Assembly (NCBI RefSeq): GCF_009708175.1
Contig: NZ_WMBB01000008.1
Location: 248,001-312,000, forward strand
From: Nocardia aurantiaca
Lineage (GTDB): Bacteria; Actinomycetota; Actinomycetes; Mycobacteriales; Mycobacteriaceae
Direction of reading: 5' to 3'
DNA: 64,000 nucleotides
Shown here: positions 1-7,882 of the stretch, in pieces
Position numbering within the stretch: the first letter of the stretch is position 1
Layout: each line of letters starts with the position of its first letter
Program-made: the position numbers and the translations under genes
Notes under the pieces: model-generated
The model's input: the letters and a program-made list of their open reading frames with translations, nothing else
Told to the model about the DNA's origin: nothing
Databases searched by the model: none

Positions 1-189
1 GGCCGTACCCTCAGGGTGCGCGGGCGCGGTGTGCCCAAGCGCGGCGGCGGCGCCGGTGACCTGCTGGTCACCGTGAAGGTCGCGGTGCCGCAGAAGCTGG
101 ACGACAATGCCACCGAGGCGCTGCGACGTTACGCGGAGGCGGAGAACACCAGCGGGTTCGATCCACGTGCGGGATGGGCAGGTGCGTGA
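1..189 (+). CDS. dnaJ: DnaJ co-chaperone, C-terminal fragment (cut by left edge)
   Basis: The first 62 codons are the tail of a type I DnaJ: the RGRGVPKRGGGAGDLLVTVKV stretch is the typical end of C-terminal substrate-binding domain II, followed by a short helix (LDDNATEALRRYAEAE). DnaJ delivers unfolded protein to DnaK and stimulates its ATPase. Identity rests on this motif and on hspR starting within its stop codon (TGATG, one-base overlap), the usual dnaK-grpE-dnaJ-hspR operon end in actinobacteria. The J domain and zinc fingers lie outside the window. Confidence 0.9.
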   Translation, partial: GRTLRVRGRGVPKRGGGAGDLLVTVKVAVPQKLDDNATEALRRYAEAENTSGFDPRAGWAGA

Positions 190-584
190 TGAGTTCCGAT
201 CCGAAGCAGACCGAGGTCCAGTACTTCCTGATCTCGGTGGCCGCGCAGCTCGCGGGCATGCACGCCCAGACGCTGCGTACCTATGACCGGCTGGGTCTGG
301 TTACACCGCAACGCACTTCGGGCGGCGGGCGGCGCTACTCGAGCCGGGATGTGGAGCTGCTGCGCGAGGTGCAACGCCTGTCCCAGGACGAGGGCGTGAA
401 CCTGGCCGGCGTCAAACGGATCATCGAACTCACCAACCAGGTGGAAGAGCTGCAGCAGCGGGTGAGCGAGCTGACCGCCGAGGTGGAAAGGCTGCGGGCC
501 GGATACCGGCCCGCAGACCTGACCCCGCCTCAGCGCAGCACCGCTCTCGTGGTGTGGCAGCCCCGAAACCGGCGTAAACCGTAG
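189..584 (+). CDS. hspR: HspR, MerR-family heat-shock repressor
   Basis: A 131-residue MerR-type regulator. An N-terminal winged helix-turn-helix (FLISVAAQLAGMHAQTLRTY, then LGLVTPQRTSGGGRRYS) is followed by a coiled-coil dimerisation helix (LTNQVEELQQRVSELTAEVE). In actinobacteria HspR represses the dnaK operon and clpB by binding HAIR inverted repeats, with DnaK as co-repressor (known for the family). The ATG at 189 overlaps the dnaJ stop and fits the family N-terminus better than the in-frame ATG at 174. A matching HAIR site lies upstream of clpB at 4987-5007, so its likely target is in this window. Confidence 0.93.
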   Translation: MSSDPKQTEVQYFLISVAAQLAGMHAQTLRTYDRLGLVTPQRTSGGGRRYSSRDVELLREVQRLSQDEGVNLAGVKRIIELTNQVEELQQRVSELTAEVERLRAGYRPADLTPPQRSTALVVWQPRNRRKP

Positions 585-600
585 CAAGACTGAACCAGAA

Positions 601-629
601 GCGGTCCGGAGACGTTGTCTCCGGACCGC
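601..629 (+). terminator. Rho-independent-like terminator after hspR
   Basis: A perfect 13-bp stem (GCGGTCCGGAGAC at 601-613, complement at 617-629) with a 3-nt loop begins 16 nt after the hspR stop and is followed by a short T run. It plausibly ends the dnaK-grpE-dnaJ-hspR transcript. Actinobacterial hairpins commonly lack long U tracts. Confidence 0.85.
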
Positions 630-1209
630 TTTCGTTGGGGCGGGGCATCCCATCCTCATCCCGGCGTGCTTTTGGCCGGACTCCACCACGCTGCGGATCC
701 CTGCCCAGAAGACGCCGGAATGACGGGGAGAGTCTGTGCGGACAAGGGTGGGTGTTCACCCCGATGCGATTGTTGCGGGCAATGTGCTGAGTTGTGCTGG
801 GGGACCGTCGTATTGGCGAAAGTCTTTGCGTCGGTTAATTACAAACGGACCGGTAGGTTATATATAACTCCATTCGGGAGTTTTGTCCGTATGCTGCAGA
901 GGAATTCAATGACCGGCGTGGTTGCGGCGGGATCGCTGTTTTTCCGAGTCTTGCAAAACGGATCACCCAGGCTCGCTGTCTGAAACCCCGTGTCTCGCGG
1001 CGTGTTCCGGTTGAGCAGTCGGTTTTCGTGTCGGATACCCCGCAACGTTCACGCTTTCAGGGAACAAAAAGTGCGTTATTGAAACGTCCCGTTCCGTTGC
1101 TGGCTAACCTCGCCTACACTTGCTTGGCAACGGCTGCTGTCGAGTGTCCCGCAGCACTTCACTCGCCGGTCACGCCTGCGTTCGATTGCGAAATGGGGTT
1201 GTGACACAA
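630..1209 (+). other. 580-nt intergenic region upstream of the first flavohaemoglobin gene; AT-richer with small palindromes
   Basis: I see no convincing gene here. The middle is visibly more AT-rich than the neighbouring genes. It holds a perfect 12-bp palindrome GTTATATATAAC at 857-868 and, overlapping it, a 6-bp hairpin (AACTCC at 866-871, GGAGTT at 877-882, 5-nt loop) followed by TTGT, which could be an operator, an attenuator or a weak terminator. A TACACT hexamer at 1115-1120 is a possible -10 for the downstream gene. Short open frames in the region lack coding character. Confidence 0.4.
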
Positions 1210-2379
1210 ATGGATTCGCGGACCGTCGCATTGATTAGAACAACGTTCAAGGCGGTTGCTGCAGAAGAAGGCGGCCCCGAGAAACTCGCGCGCTCGTTCT
1301 ACGCCATCCTGTTCACCGAGTACCCACACATTCGCGACTTCTTTCCCGCCGCCCTGGACGCCCAGCGCGATCGGCTGGTCAAGGCCATCGCCTATGCGGT
1401 CGACCGGCTGGAGGAACCCGACCGGTTGCTGCCCTTCCTGGCCCAACTCGGCCGCGATCACCGCAAGTACGGGGTGGCCGCCGAACACTATGCGGCCGTG
1501 TGCACATCGCTCAAATCCGCGCTGGAGGCCTACGCCGGCACCGAGATGTGGACCGACGAGGTCGATCGCGCCTGGGACGAGGGCATCGGCCTCATCGCCG
1601 ACACCATGATCGGCGCGGCCGAGAAGGAGACCACCCCGCCGGTGTGGACCGGCACGGTCATCGAACACCGGGAAGTGCTGCGCAATCTGGCCATCGTGCG
1701 CCTGAGGCTGGACCAGCCCATGCAATACGCGGCCGGGCAGTACATGAGCGTGCAGATCCCCTCCCGCCCGCGCATGTGGCGCTATCTGTCTCCGGCTATC
1801 CCCGCGAATGCCAACGGCGAGCTGGAATTCCATATCCGCAGCGTCACCGGCGGCTGGGTCAGCCCGGCCATGGTCGGCCACAGCCGGGTCGGCGAACAGT
1901 GGTTGATCGGGTCGCCGCTGGGCGGTCTCGGCGTGCCCCGCAATACCCGCCGCAAGATGCTCATGATCGGCTGCGGCACCGGCATCGCGCCGCTGCGCGC
2001 CCAGCTCATGGCCATGGCCGCGCGGCGCTCCAATCCCAAGGTGGACCTCTTCGTGGGCGGCCATTACCCGTGCGATCTCTACGATCTCGAGGTGCTGAGC
2101 CAATTGGCCTGCGCCAACAAATGGCTCACCGTACACCCCGTCACCGAGTCCATCGACAACCCGTGGTGGCACTTCGACAGTTCCGAGGAGCCCCAGGAGT
2201 TTCCGGGACTGCGGCCGCGCGTGGTCGGTCAGATCGGCAAGATCGTGGCCGGCCACGGCTCCTGGGAAGACCGGGATGTCCAGATCGTCGGGCCGCCGTC
2301 CATGGTGCAGACCACCAAATTCCGCCTCATGGCCGCCGGCACATCCACCCAGAACATCCGCCACGACCCGCTGTTCTGA
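1210..2379 (+). CDS. Two-domain flavohaemoglobin-like protein (globin + FAD/NAD reductase), copy A
   Basis: 389 residues. Residues 1-140 form a globin domain with a candidate B10 tyrosine (Y31 in FYAILF) and proximal histidine (H84 in GRDHRKYGV). Residues 150-389 form a ferredoxin-reductase module with GQYMSVQIP, an RYLS sequence where classic flavohaemoglobins have RxYS, and a nucleotide loop GCGTGIAPL. It resembles the mycobacterial type II flavohaemoglobins (Rv0385, also beside clpB), reported to differ from NO-dioxygenase Hmp and to use D-lactate; that activity is only inferred here. ATG 1210 was chosen because copy B begins identically (MD-R-ALVR); GTG 1201 is an alternative. It converges with the reductase-only paralogue. 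Confidence 0.85.
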   Translation: MDSRTVALIRTTFKAVAAEEGGPEKLARSFYAILFTEYPHIRDFFPAALDAQRDRLVKAIAYAVDRLEEPDRLLPFLAQLGRDHRKYGVAAEHYAAVCTSLKSALEAYAGTEMWTDEVDRAWDEGIGLIADTMIGAAEKETTPPVWTGTVIEHREVLRNLAIVRLRLDQPMQYAAGQYMSVQIPSRPRMWRYLSPAIPANANGELEFHIRSVTGGWVSPAMVGHSRVGEQWLIGSPLGGLGVPRNTRRKMLMIGCGTGIAPLRAQLMAMAARRSNPKVDLFVGGHYPCDLYDLEVLSQLACANKWLTVHPVTESIDNPWWHFDSSEEPQEFPGLRPRVVGQIGKIVAGHGSWEDRDVQIVGPPSMVQTTKFRLMAAGTSTQNIRHDPLF

Positions 2380-2532
2380 ACCGCCTCCCCGGATATTCAG
2401 CGGGCGGCTGAGAGCCGTCGGGGTTGGGCAGCCGTGCCAGCGGCTGGGAGCCGAACCGATTTCAGGGACACCCCGGGAGTCACCCCGATCCTTGCGAAAT
2501 CAGTTGTCGCATTGGAAGAGCCTTCGTGGTGA

Positions 2533-3318
2533 TCAAAAACCCTCGTAGCGGATGGCTTCGGCGGGTGCGCCTATGGCGACCAGTTGGTCGATGGTGTTGC
2601 GCACCATCGCGGCGCCGCCGCAGACCAGGATCTGGTGGTGGTCCAGCGGGCCGAAGCGTTCGGGGATGTCGGCGACGGTGCCCGGCATCATCTCCTCCGG
2701 GCGGAAGCCGATATCCACCCGGCACTGCTCGTACCAGGGGTCGAGGCGATCCGGATCCTCCTCGTCCTGCACCACGGGAACGACCGTGAGCCACGGCAAT
2801 TCGCCGGTCAGCAGGTAGAGCATGTCGGAGGCGTAGAGATCACGCGGGTAGCGCCCGCCCACGAACAGGTGGGTGCGCGGCGGCTCCGGCCGGCGCGAAA
2901 TGTCGAGCAGCAAGGAGCGCAATGGCGCCAGCCCGACCCCATCGGCGATCATGACCACATCGGTGGCCTCCGAATCCACTGCGAGCCAGCCCGCCGGCGC
3001 GCTGATCCGCCACTCGTCGCCCGGATGCGAGTCGGCCACGATGGAGCCGCTGCACCAGCCGCCCGGAACCGTGCGGACATGGAATTCCAGCTTGCCGTCC
3101 AGCGACGGCGGCAGCGCGCAATACATACGGCGCGCCATGTTCGGATGCTGCGGCGTGCGCACCTCCACCGACTGCCCGGCCGCGAACGGCACGAACTCGC
3201 CGATCAACCGCACCACCGTGGTGTCCTCGCGCAGCCGGTGCGCTCCCACCACGGTAGCCGTCCACTCCGTCCGCGCGCCGAGCGCGAGCTCTCCGGTCTC
3301 GTCCGGGCCGAGCGTCAC
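2533..3318 (-). CDS. FAD/NAD(P)-binding reductase, globin-less paralogue of the flanking flavohaemoglobins
   Basis: 261 residues that align with only the reductase half of the two neighbours: GQSVEVRTPQHPNMARRMY, FHVRTVPGGW, MIADGVGLAPL and LFVGGRYPRDLY are shared blocks. The flavin motif reads RRMYC rather than RYLS, and the NAD loop reads ADGVGLAP rather than GTGIAP, so cofactor handling may differ. It starts at GTG 3318 with AGGAG 8 nt upstream, and its start lies 31 nt downstream of copy B's stop, suggesting one transcript. With no globin domain it could be an electron donor to copy B or to another haem protein; its acceptor is unknown. Confidence 0.8.
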   Translation of the reverse strand: MTLGPDETGELALGARTEWTATVVGAHRLREDTTVVRLIGEFVPFAAGQSVEVRTPQHPNMARRMYCALPPSLDGKLEFHVRTVPGGWCSGSIVADSHPGDEWRISAPAGWLAVDSEATDVVMIADGVGLAPLRSLLLDISRRPEPPRTHLFVGGRYPRDLYASDMLYLLTGELPWLTVVPVVQDEEDPDRLDPWYEQCRVDIGFRPEEMMPGTVADIPERFGPLDHHQILVCGGAAMVRNTIDQLVAIGAPAEAIRYEGF

Positions 3319-3349
3319 CGATAACTCCTGATCGTCGAAAGGCCGTGCA

Positions 3350-4510
3350 CTACACCGGATCCGAGCTTATCGCCGACAGCGGCGTGCCCACCGAGAGTAG
3401 GGCGCGTTTGGTGTCGGCGATCATGCGGGCGGAGCCGGCGATCTGGATCTGGCGGTCGGCCCAGGCGCCGAAGCTGGCCACCACCGCGCCCAGATTGCCG
3501 ATCAGCCGCCGGTGCATGCCGAACGGCGTCTCGGCGGGCGGGTAGGGGTGCCACCACGGGTTGGTGTCGTTCTCACACACCGGGATCACCGTGAGCCACG
3601 GATTGGATTGTGAGAGCTGCCACATGTTCTCCACGTCGTAGAGATCACACGGGTAGCGCCCGCCCATGAACAGGTGCACCCGCGGATTGATGCCGCGCCG
3701 GCCCATCTCGATGAGCTGCGCCCGCAGCGGGGCGATGCCGGTGCCGGACCCGATCATGAGCACGTCCTTGCGGCTGCTCAGGTCCACGTGCAGACCGCCC
3801 AGCGGAGCCGCGATCATCCACCGGTCGCCCACCTGGGTCTCGTTCACGATGGCCGGGCTGACCCAGCCGGTGCGCACCTTGCGCACATGGAACTCGATCT
3901 CGCCATACGGATTCGTGGGGATCGCCGGGGACAGATAGCGCCACATCTTGGGCCGCTGCGGAATGGCCACCGGCACGTACTGACCGGCCTGATAGGGGAT
4001 CGGGGTATCGGTCTGCAGGCGGACGATGGCCAGATCGTCCACCACCCGCCGGTGCCCGACCACCGTCGCCTCCCAATAGGGTTGCGACTTATCGGAGTTG
4101 GCTCCGATGGCCATGGACGCCGAGATCAGGATGGTGATGTCGCGCCAGCCCGCCTCCAGCTGCGGGCTCCAATTGGCGGCGCCGTTATAGGTGCGGAAGG
4201 CATGGAGCAGGGCGCGCCCGGCGATGTCGTAGTGCGCGGCCTCCACTCCGTACTTGCGGTGGTCGCGCGCGAGTTGCTCGAGGAAGCGTTGCGCGCGATC
4301 CCAGTCCTCCAGATTGTCGAGCACGAACGAGATGGCCGTGACCAACCGCTTCGGCTGCATGTCCATGGCGAAGGGAAACAGTTCCCGCAGGGCGGGAATC
4401 TCCGCGAAAAGGTGACCGTAGAACGCGCTGATCAGCCGTTCGGGCCCGTTCGGGGCCTCGACGACTGTCCGAAAGTTTGCGCGGACCAGCGCTGCCGAAC
4501 GCGCATCCAC
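3350..4510 (-). CDS. Two-domain flavohaemoglobin-like protein, copy B (divergent from clpB)
   Basis: 386 residues with the same layout as copy A: globin domain 1-140 with Y31 (FYGHLF) and proximal H84 (ARDHRKYGV), then a reductase domain with GQYVPVAIP, RYLSPAIP, GSGTGIAPL and a C-terminal NAD-binding half. Start GTG 4510 follows a strong GGAAGGAAAG Shine-Dalgarno sequence. It is divergent from clpB across 540 bp, matching the clpB/Rv0385 neighbourhood of M. tuberculosis, so this copy may be the syntenic orthologue and copy A the extra paralogue. Expected role: haem-based redox enzyme in respiratory, lactate or nitrosative-stress metabolism (family inference). Confidence 0.85.
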   Translation of the reverse strand: MDARSAALVRANFRTVVEAPNGPERLISAFYGHLFAEIPALRELFPFAMDMQPKRLVTAISFVLDNLEDWDRAQRFLEQLARDHRKYGVEAAHYDIAGRALLHAFRTYNGAANWSPQLEAGWRDITILISASMAIGANSDKSQPYWEATVVGHRRVVDDLAIVRLQTDTPIPYQAGQYVPVAIPQRPKMWRYLSPAIPTNPYGEIEFHVRKVRTGWVSPAIVNETQVGDRWMIAAPLGGLHVDLSSRKDVLMIGSGTGIAPLRAQLIEMGRRGINPRVHLFMGGRYPCDLYDVENMWQLSQSNPWLTVIPVCENDTNPWWHPYPPAETPFGMHRRLIGNLGAVVASFGAWADRQIQIAGSARMIADTKRALLSVGTPLSAISSDPV

Positions 4511-4986
4511 GACGTCGAGCTTTCCTTCCTGTGCTACTACCCCGGAACGCCCGTTGCCAGGCGGCCCTCCGCGTCAAGTATCCCTTAAAACCTGGTGGTC
4601 GCACGGATATAGCGGGAGGCCGATCGATTTGCGGGCCGCGGGGAGGTACCGGCGTGAACTCCGAGTTCGGACCACCGGTGGTCTTGCCGCGTGCGCTCGG
4701 TGCGCCGATCGCCTCGGCGGCGTCGGTCAGGAGCGGCGCAGCGCGGATCGGGACCATCAGGTCGCGGTTGCCGACCGGTCGCAGCAGTTTGCGCAATTCG
4801 GCTGCGCCGCCGCGGGATTGGAGGTTGCCGCCGAATTCACGGCCGATGATCGCGCGCACGGGGCGACCCGTTCGCCCGGAAACCGGGATGGTTGAGCTGG
4901 TGCGATGCGTCAATGAACGGGGTCGTCGCACGCGTAGCGTAGGTAAGGGCTTCGGCCCCTGGCGCGGGCGCCGAAAACTGGTCAGA
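4511..4986. other. Divergent intergenic region between flavohaemoglobin B and clpB
   Basis: About 475 bp without a convincing gene. Open frames on both strands lack a ribosome-binding site, recognisable domains and plausible composition. The stretch presumably carries the minus-strand promoter for the flavohaemoglobin operon and a long upstream region for clpB, whose promoter and operator lie immediately to the right. Confidence 0.45.
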
Positions 4987-5007
4987 CTTGAGCGGAACAG
5001 ACTCAAC
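4987..5007 (+). promoter_or_regulatory. HAIR operator (HspR-binding inverted repeat) upstream of clpB
   Basis: CTTGAGC at 4987-4993 and ACTCAAC at 5001-5007 are separated by exactly 7 nt, matching the HAIR consensus CTTGAGT-N7-ACTCAAG at 12 of 14 arm positions. It lies 44 nt upstream of the clpB start. HspR control of clpB through HAIR is known in mycobacteria and streptomycetes, and hspR is encoded at 189-584. Confidence 0.9.
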
Positions 5008-5019
5008 TTCTACCGGGTT
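4994..5019 (+). promoter_or_regulatory. Candidate SigH/SigE-type promoter of clpB, overlapping the HAIR site
   Basis: GGAACA at 4994-4999, 17 nt, then GTT at 5017-5019 matches the mycobacterial SigH consensus (GGAAYA-N16-18-GTT). The -35 motif is formed by the spacer between the two HAIR arms, so bound HspR should block polymerase directly. SigH control of clpB is known in M. tuberculosis; here it is inferred from sequence alone. Confidence 0.7.
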
Positions 5020-5050
5020 GTAGTCAGCAACGACTAGTAGGAAGGTGACC

Positions 5051-7606
5051 GTGGACTCGTTCAATCCCACCACCAAGACTCAGGCGGCCCTGACCGCCGC
5101 GCAACAGGCGGCTGCCGTCGCCGGGAACCCGGAAATCCGTCCGGCGCACTTGCTGGTGGCGTTGCTGGATCAGACCGACGGCATCGCCGCCCCGTTGCTC
5201 AAGGCCGTCGCGGTCGACCCGGCGACGGTGCGACGCGACGCCCAGGAGATCGTGGACCGGCTGCCCCGGGCGACCGGCGCCACCACCACCCCCAACCTCG
5301 GGCGGGAAGCCATCGCGGCGCTCAGCTCCGCGCAGCGGCTGGCCACCGAGCTGGGCGACGAATACGTCTCCACCGAGCATCTCGTCTACGGCCTGGCCGC
5401 CGGGGACTCCGATATCTCGCAGTTGCTGCTGAAGTACGGCGCGACCGCCGACGGGCTGCGCGAGGCGTTCACCGCGGTGCGCGGCAATGCCCGCGTCACC
5501 TCGCCCGACCCGGAGGGTTCGTACCAGGCGCTGGAGAAGTACTCCACCGACCTGACCGCCGCCGCCCGCGAGGGCAAGCTGGATCCGGTCATCGGCCGCG
5601 ACACCGAAATCCGCCGCGTGGTGCAGGTTTTGAGCCGCCGCACCAAGAACAACCCGGTGCTCATCGGCGAGCCCGGCGTCGGCAAGACCGCCATCGTCGA
5701 GGGCCTGGCCCAGCGCATCGTGGCGGGCGACGTCCCGGAATCGCTGCGCGGCAAGAAGCTCATCTCGCTCGACCTGGGCGCGATGGTGGCCGGCGCCAAG
5801 TACCGCGGTGAGTTCGAGGAGCGCTTGAAGGCCGTGCTGGAGGAGATCAAATCCTCTGCCGGACAGATCATCACGTTCATCGACGAGCTGCACACCATCG
5901 TGGGCGCCGGCGCCACCGGCGAATCCGCCATGGATGCGGGCAACATGATCAAGCCCATGCTGGCCCGCGGCGAGCTGCGGCTGGTCGGCGCCACCACCCT
6001 CGACGAGTACCGGCAACACATCGAGAAGGACGCGGCCCTGGAGCGCCGTTTCCAGCAGGTGCTGGTAGGCGAGCCGTCGGTGGAGGACACCGTGGGCATC
6101 CTGCGCGGGCTCAAGGAGCGCTACGAGAACCACCACCACGTGCGCATCACCGACTCCGCGCTGGTGGCCGCCGCGACCCTGTCCGACCGCTACATCACCT
6201 CCCGATTCCTGCCGGACAAGGCCATCGACCTGGTCGATGAGTCCGCGTCGCGCTTGCGCATGGAAATCGATTCCCGCCCGGTGGAAATCGACGAGATCGA
6301 GCGCGTCGTTCGACGGCTCGAGATCGAGGAGGTGGCGCTGGCCAAGGAGACCGACGAGGCGTCCAAGCAGCGACTGGAGAAGCTGCGCTCCGAACTCGCC
6401 GACGACCGCGAGAAGCTCAACCAGCTGATGACCCGCTGGCAGAACGAGAAGCAGGCCATCGACGCGGTGAGCGTGCTCAAGGAACAGCTGGAGTCGCTCA
6501 AGGGCGAATCCGAGCGGGCCGAGCGCGACGGCGATTACAACAAGGCCGCCGAGCTCCGGTACGGGCGAATCCCCAAGCTGGAGAAGGAACTCGCCGAGGC
6601 CGAGTCGAAGGCCAAGACCGCCGCCGATGGCGACGTCATGCTCAAGGAGGAGGTCGGGCCGGACGATATCGCCGAGGTGGTGTCGTCGTGGACCGGTGTC
6701 CCCGTGGGCAAGATGATGGAGGGCGAGACCCAGAAGCTGTTGCGCATGGAGGACGAGCTGGGCAACCGGGTCGTCGGGCAGAAGGAAGCCGTGCAAGCGG
6801 TTTCGGATGCCGTGCGCCGCGCACGGGCCGGGGTCGCCGACCCCAACCGCCCGACCGGGTCGTTCATGTTCGTCGGCCCGACCGGCGTCGGTAAGACCGA
6901 GCTCGCGAAGGCGTTGGCGGACTTCCTGTTCGACGACGAGCGCGCCATGGTCCGCATCGACATGAGCGAGTACAGCGAGAAGCACTCGGTGGCGCGCCTG
7001 GTGGGTGCTCCTCCGGGCTATGTCGGTTACGACCAGGGTGGCCAGCTGACCGAGGCGGTGCGGCGACGCCCGTACACGGTGGTGCTGTTCGACGAGATCG
7101 AGAAGGCCCACCCGGACGTCTTCGACATCCTGCTGCAGGTGCTCGACGAGGGCCGGCTGACCGACAGCCAGGGCCGCACGGTCGACTTCCGCAACACCAT
7201 CCTCATCCTGACCTCGAATCTGGGTGCGGGCGGTGACCGGGAGACGGTGATGAGCGCGGTGCGCCGCGCCTTCAAGCCGGAGTTCCTGAACCGGCTCGAC
7301 GATGTGGTCATGTTCCACGCGCTCGACGAGGAACAGCTGGAGCGGATCGTCGACATCCAGCTGAACCAGCTGCAGAAGCGCCTGTCCCAGCGCCGCCTGA
7401 AGCTCGACGTGTCCGACGGGGCCCGCTTCTGGCTGGCCGTGCGCGGTTACGACCCGGCCTACGGCGCGCGCCCGCTCCGCCGCCTCATCCAGCAGGCCAT
7501 CGGCGACTCGCTCGCCAAGGAACTGCTGGCCGGGGAGTTGCAGGACGGCGACACGGTGAAGGTCAACGTCACCGCCGACGGCGACACCCTCATCGTCGGC
7601 CGCTGA
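5051..7606 (+). CDS. clpB: ClpB disaggregase (AAA+ Hsp100 chaperone)
   Basis: 851 residues, the usual ClpB length. Order: N-terminal substrate domain (1-145), AAA1 with Walker A GEPGVGKT near residue 206 and arginine-finger region, a long coiled-coil middle domain (about 400-530, Lys/Glu-rich), and AAA2 with Walker A GPTGVGKT near residue 609. ClpB extracts polypeptides from aggregates together with DnaK/DnaJ using ATP. I prefer GTG 5051 (MDSFNPTTKTQAAL, the mycobacterial N-terminus) to GTG 5045, because AGGAAGG sits at a workable distance only for the former. Heat and oxidative regulation is implied by the overlapping HAIR and SigH sites upstream. Confidence 0.97.
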   Translation: MDSFNPTTKTQAALTAAQQAAAVAGNPEIRPAHLLVALLDQTDGIAAPLLKAVAVDPATVRRDAQEIVDRLPRATGATTTPNLGREAIAALSSAQRLATELGDEYVSTEHLVYGLAAGDSDISQLLLKYGATADGLREAFTAVRGNARVTSPDPEGSYQALEKYSTDLTAAAREGKLDPVIGRDTEIRRVVQVLSRRTKNNPVLIGEPGVGKTAIVEGLAQRIVAGDVPESLRGKKLISLDLGAMVAGAKYRGEFEERLKAVLEEIKSSAGQIITFIDELHTIVGAGATGESAMDAGNMIKPMLARGELRLVGATTLDEYRQHIEKDAALERRFQQVLVGEPSVEDTVGILRGLKERYENHHHVRITDSALVAAATLSDRYITSRFLPDKAIDLVDESASRLRMEIDSRPVEIDEIERVVRRLEIEEVALAKETDEASKQRLEKLRSELADDREKLNQLMTRWQNEKQAIDAVSVLKEQLESLKGESERAERDGDYNKAAELRYGRIPKLEKELAEAESKAKTAADGDVMLKEEVGPDDIAEVVSSWTGVPVGKMMEGETQKLLRMEDELGNRVVGQKEAVQAVSDAVRRARAGVADPNRPTGSFMFVGPTGVGKTELAKALADFLFDDERAMVRIDMSEYSEKHSVARLVGAPPGYVGYDQGGQLTEAVRRRPYTVVLFDEIEKAHPDVFDILLQVLDEGRLTDSQGRTVDFRNTILILTSNLGAGGDRETVMSAVRRAFKPEFLNRLDDVVMFHALDEEQLERIVDIQLNQLQKRLSQRRLKLDVSDGARFWLAVRGYDPAYGARPLRRLIQQAIGDSLAKELLAGELQDGDTVKVNVTADGDTLIVGR

Positions 7607-7620
7607 CCCAGCCGACCACC

Positions 7621-7650
7621 GCGGCCCCGAGTCAAAAGGCTCGGGGCCGC
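7621..7650 (+). terminator. Terminator hairpin after clpB
   Basis: A perfect 11-bp stem, GCGGCCCCGAG at 7621-7631 with complement at 7640-7650, and an 8-nt loop, 14 nt after the clpB stop codon. Confidence 0.85.
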
Positions 7651-7702
7651 GCTGTGTCTGTCAGCGGCCAAGTGGCATCGCTGGCGAGTCGAACAGGGCA
7701 AA

Positions 7703-7857
7703 GTTCCCGGCCCGCCCCGGTCTGGACTGCGCTCCGCCTCCCCGCGCTTGGAGCGGGGGAGCGAACGGTTCCATAGACCAGCGCCTTGGAGGAGCGGAGG
7801 AGGGAAGACCGGGGTCACGAGGGCCGCGAACCGCCGGAGCGAAGCGGAGGCAAAATA
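7703..7857 (+). repeat. Intergenic repeat family, copy A
   Basis: Roughly 155 bp. Blocks in order: TTCCCGGCCC; variable arm CCCCGGTCT (7715-7723); CTGGACTGCGCTCC; an internal GC hairpin; GAGCGAACGG-TTCCATAGACC; CGCCTTGGAGGAGCGGAGG; complementary arm AGACCGGGG (7806-7814); GGGCCGCGAACC; and the 3' block GGAGCGAAGCGGAGGCAAAA. The same blocks recur at five other loci. The 3' end lies 25 nt before the ATG of the next gene, which follows TACCCT by 7 nt. Confidence 0.85.
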
Positions 7858-7882
7858 AACCCAGCCGCCTACCCTGGAGGTC

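Noticed and set aside
4185..5006. Minus-strand open frame covering the clpB upstream region
   Set aside because: It runs through the HAIR operator and out of frame into the flavohaemoglobin gene; Arg/Pro/Ser-rich shadow composition and no ribosome-binding site.
5024..7318. 764-residue open frame antisense to clpB
   Set aside because: It mirrors the clpB codons, has His/Gly/Leu/Val-skewed composition with no domain, and clpB is unambiguous; a GC-bias shadow.
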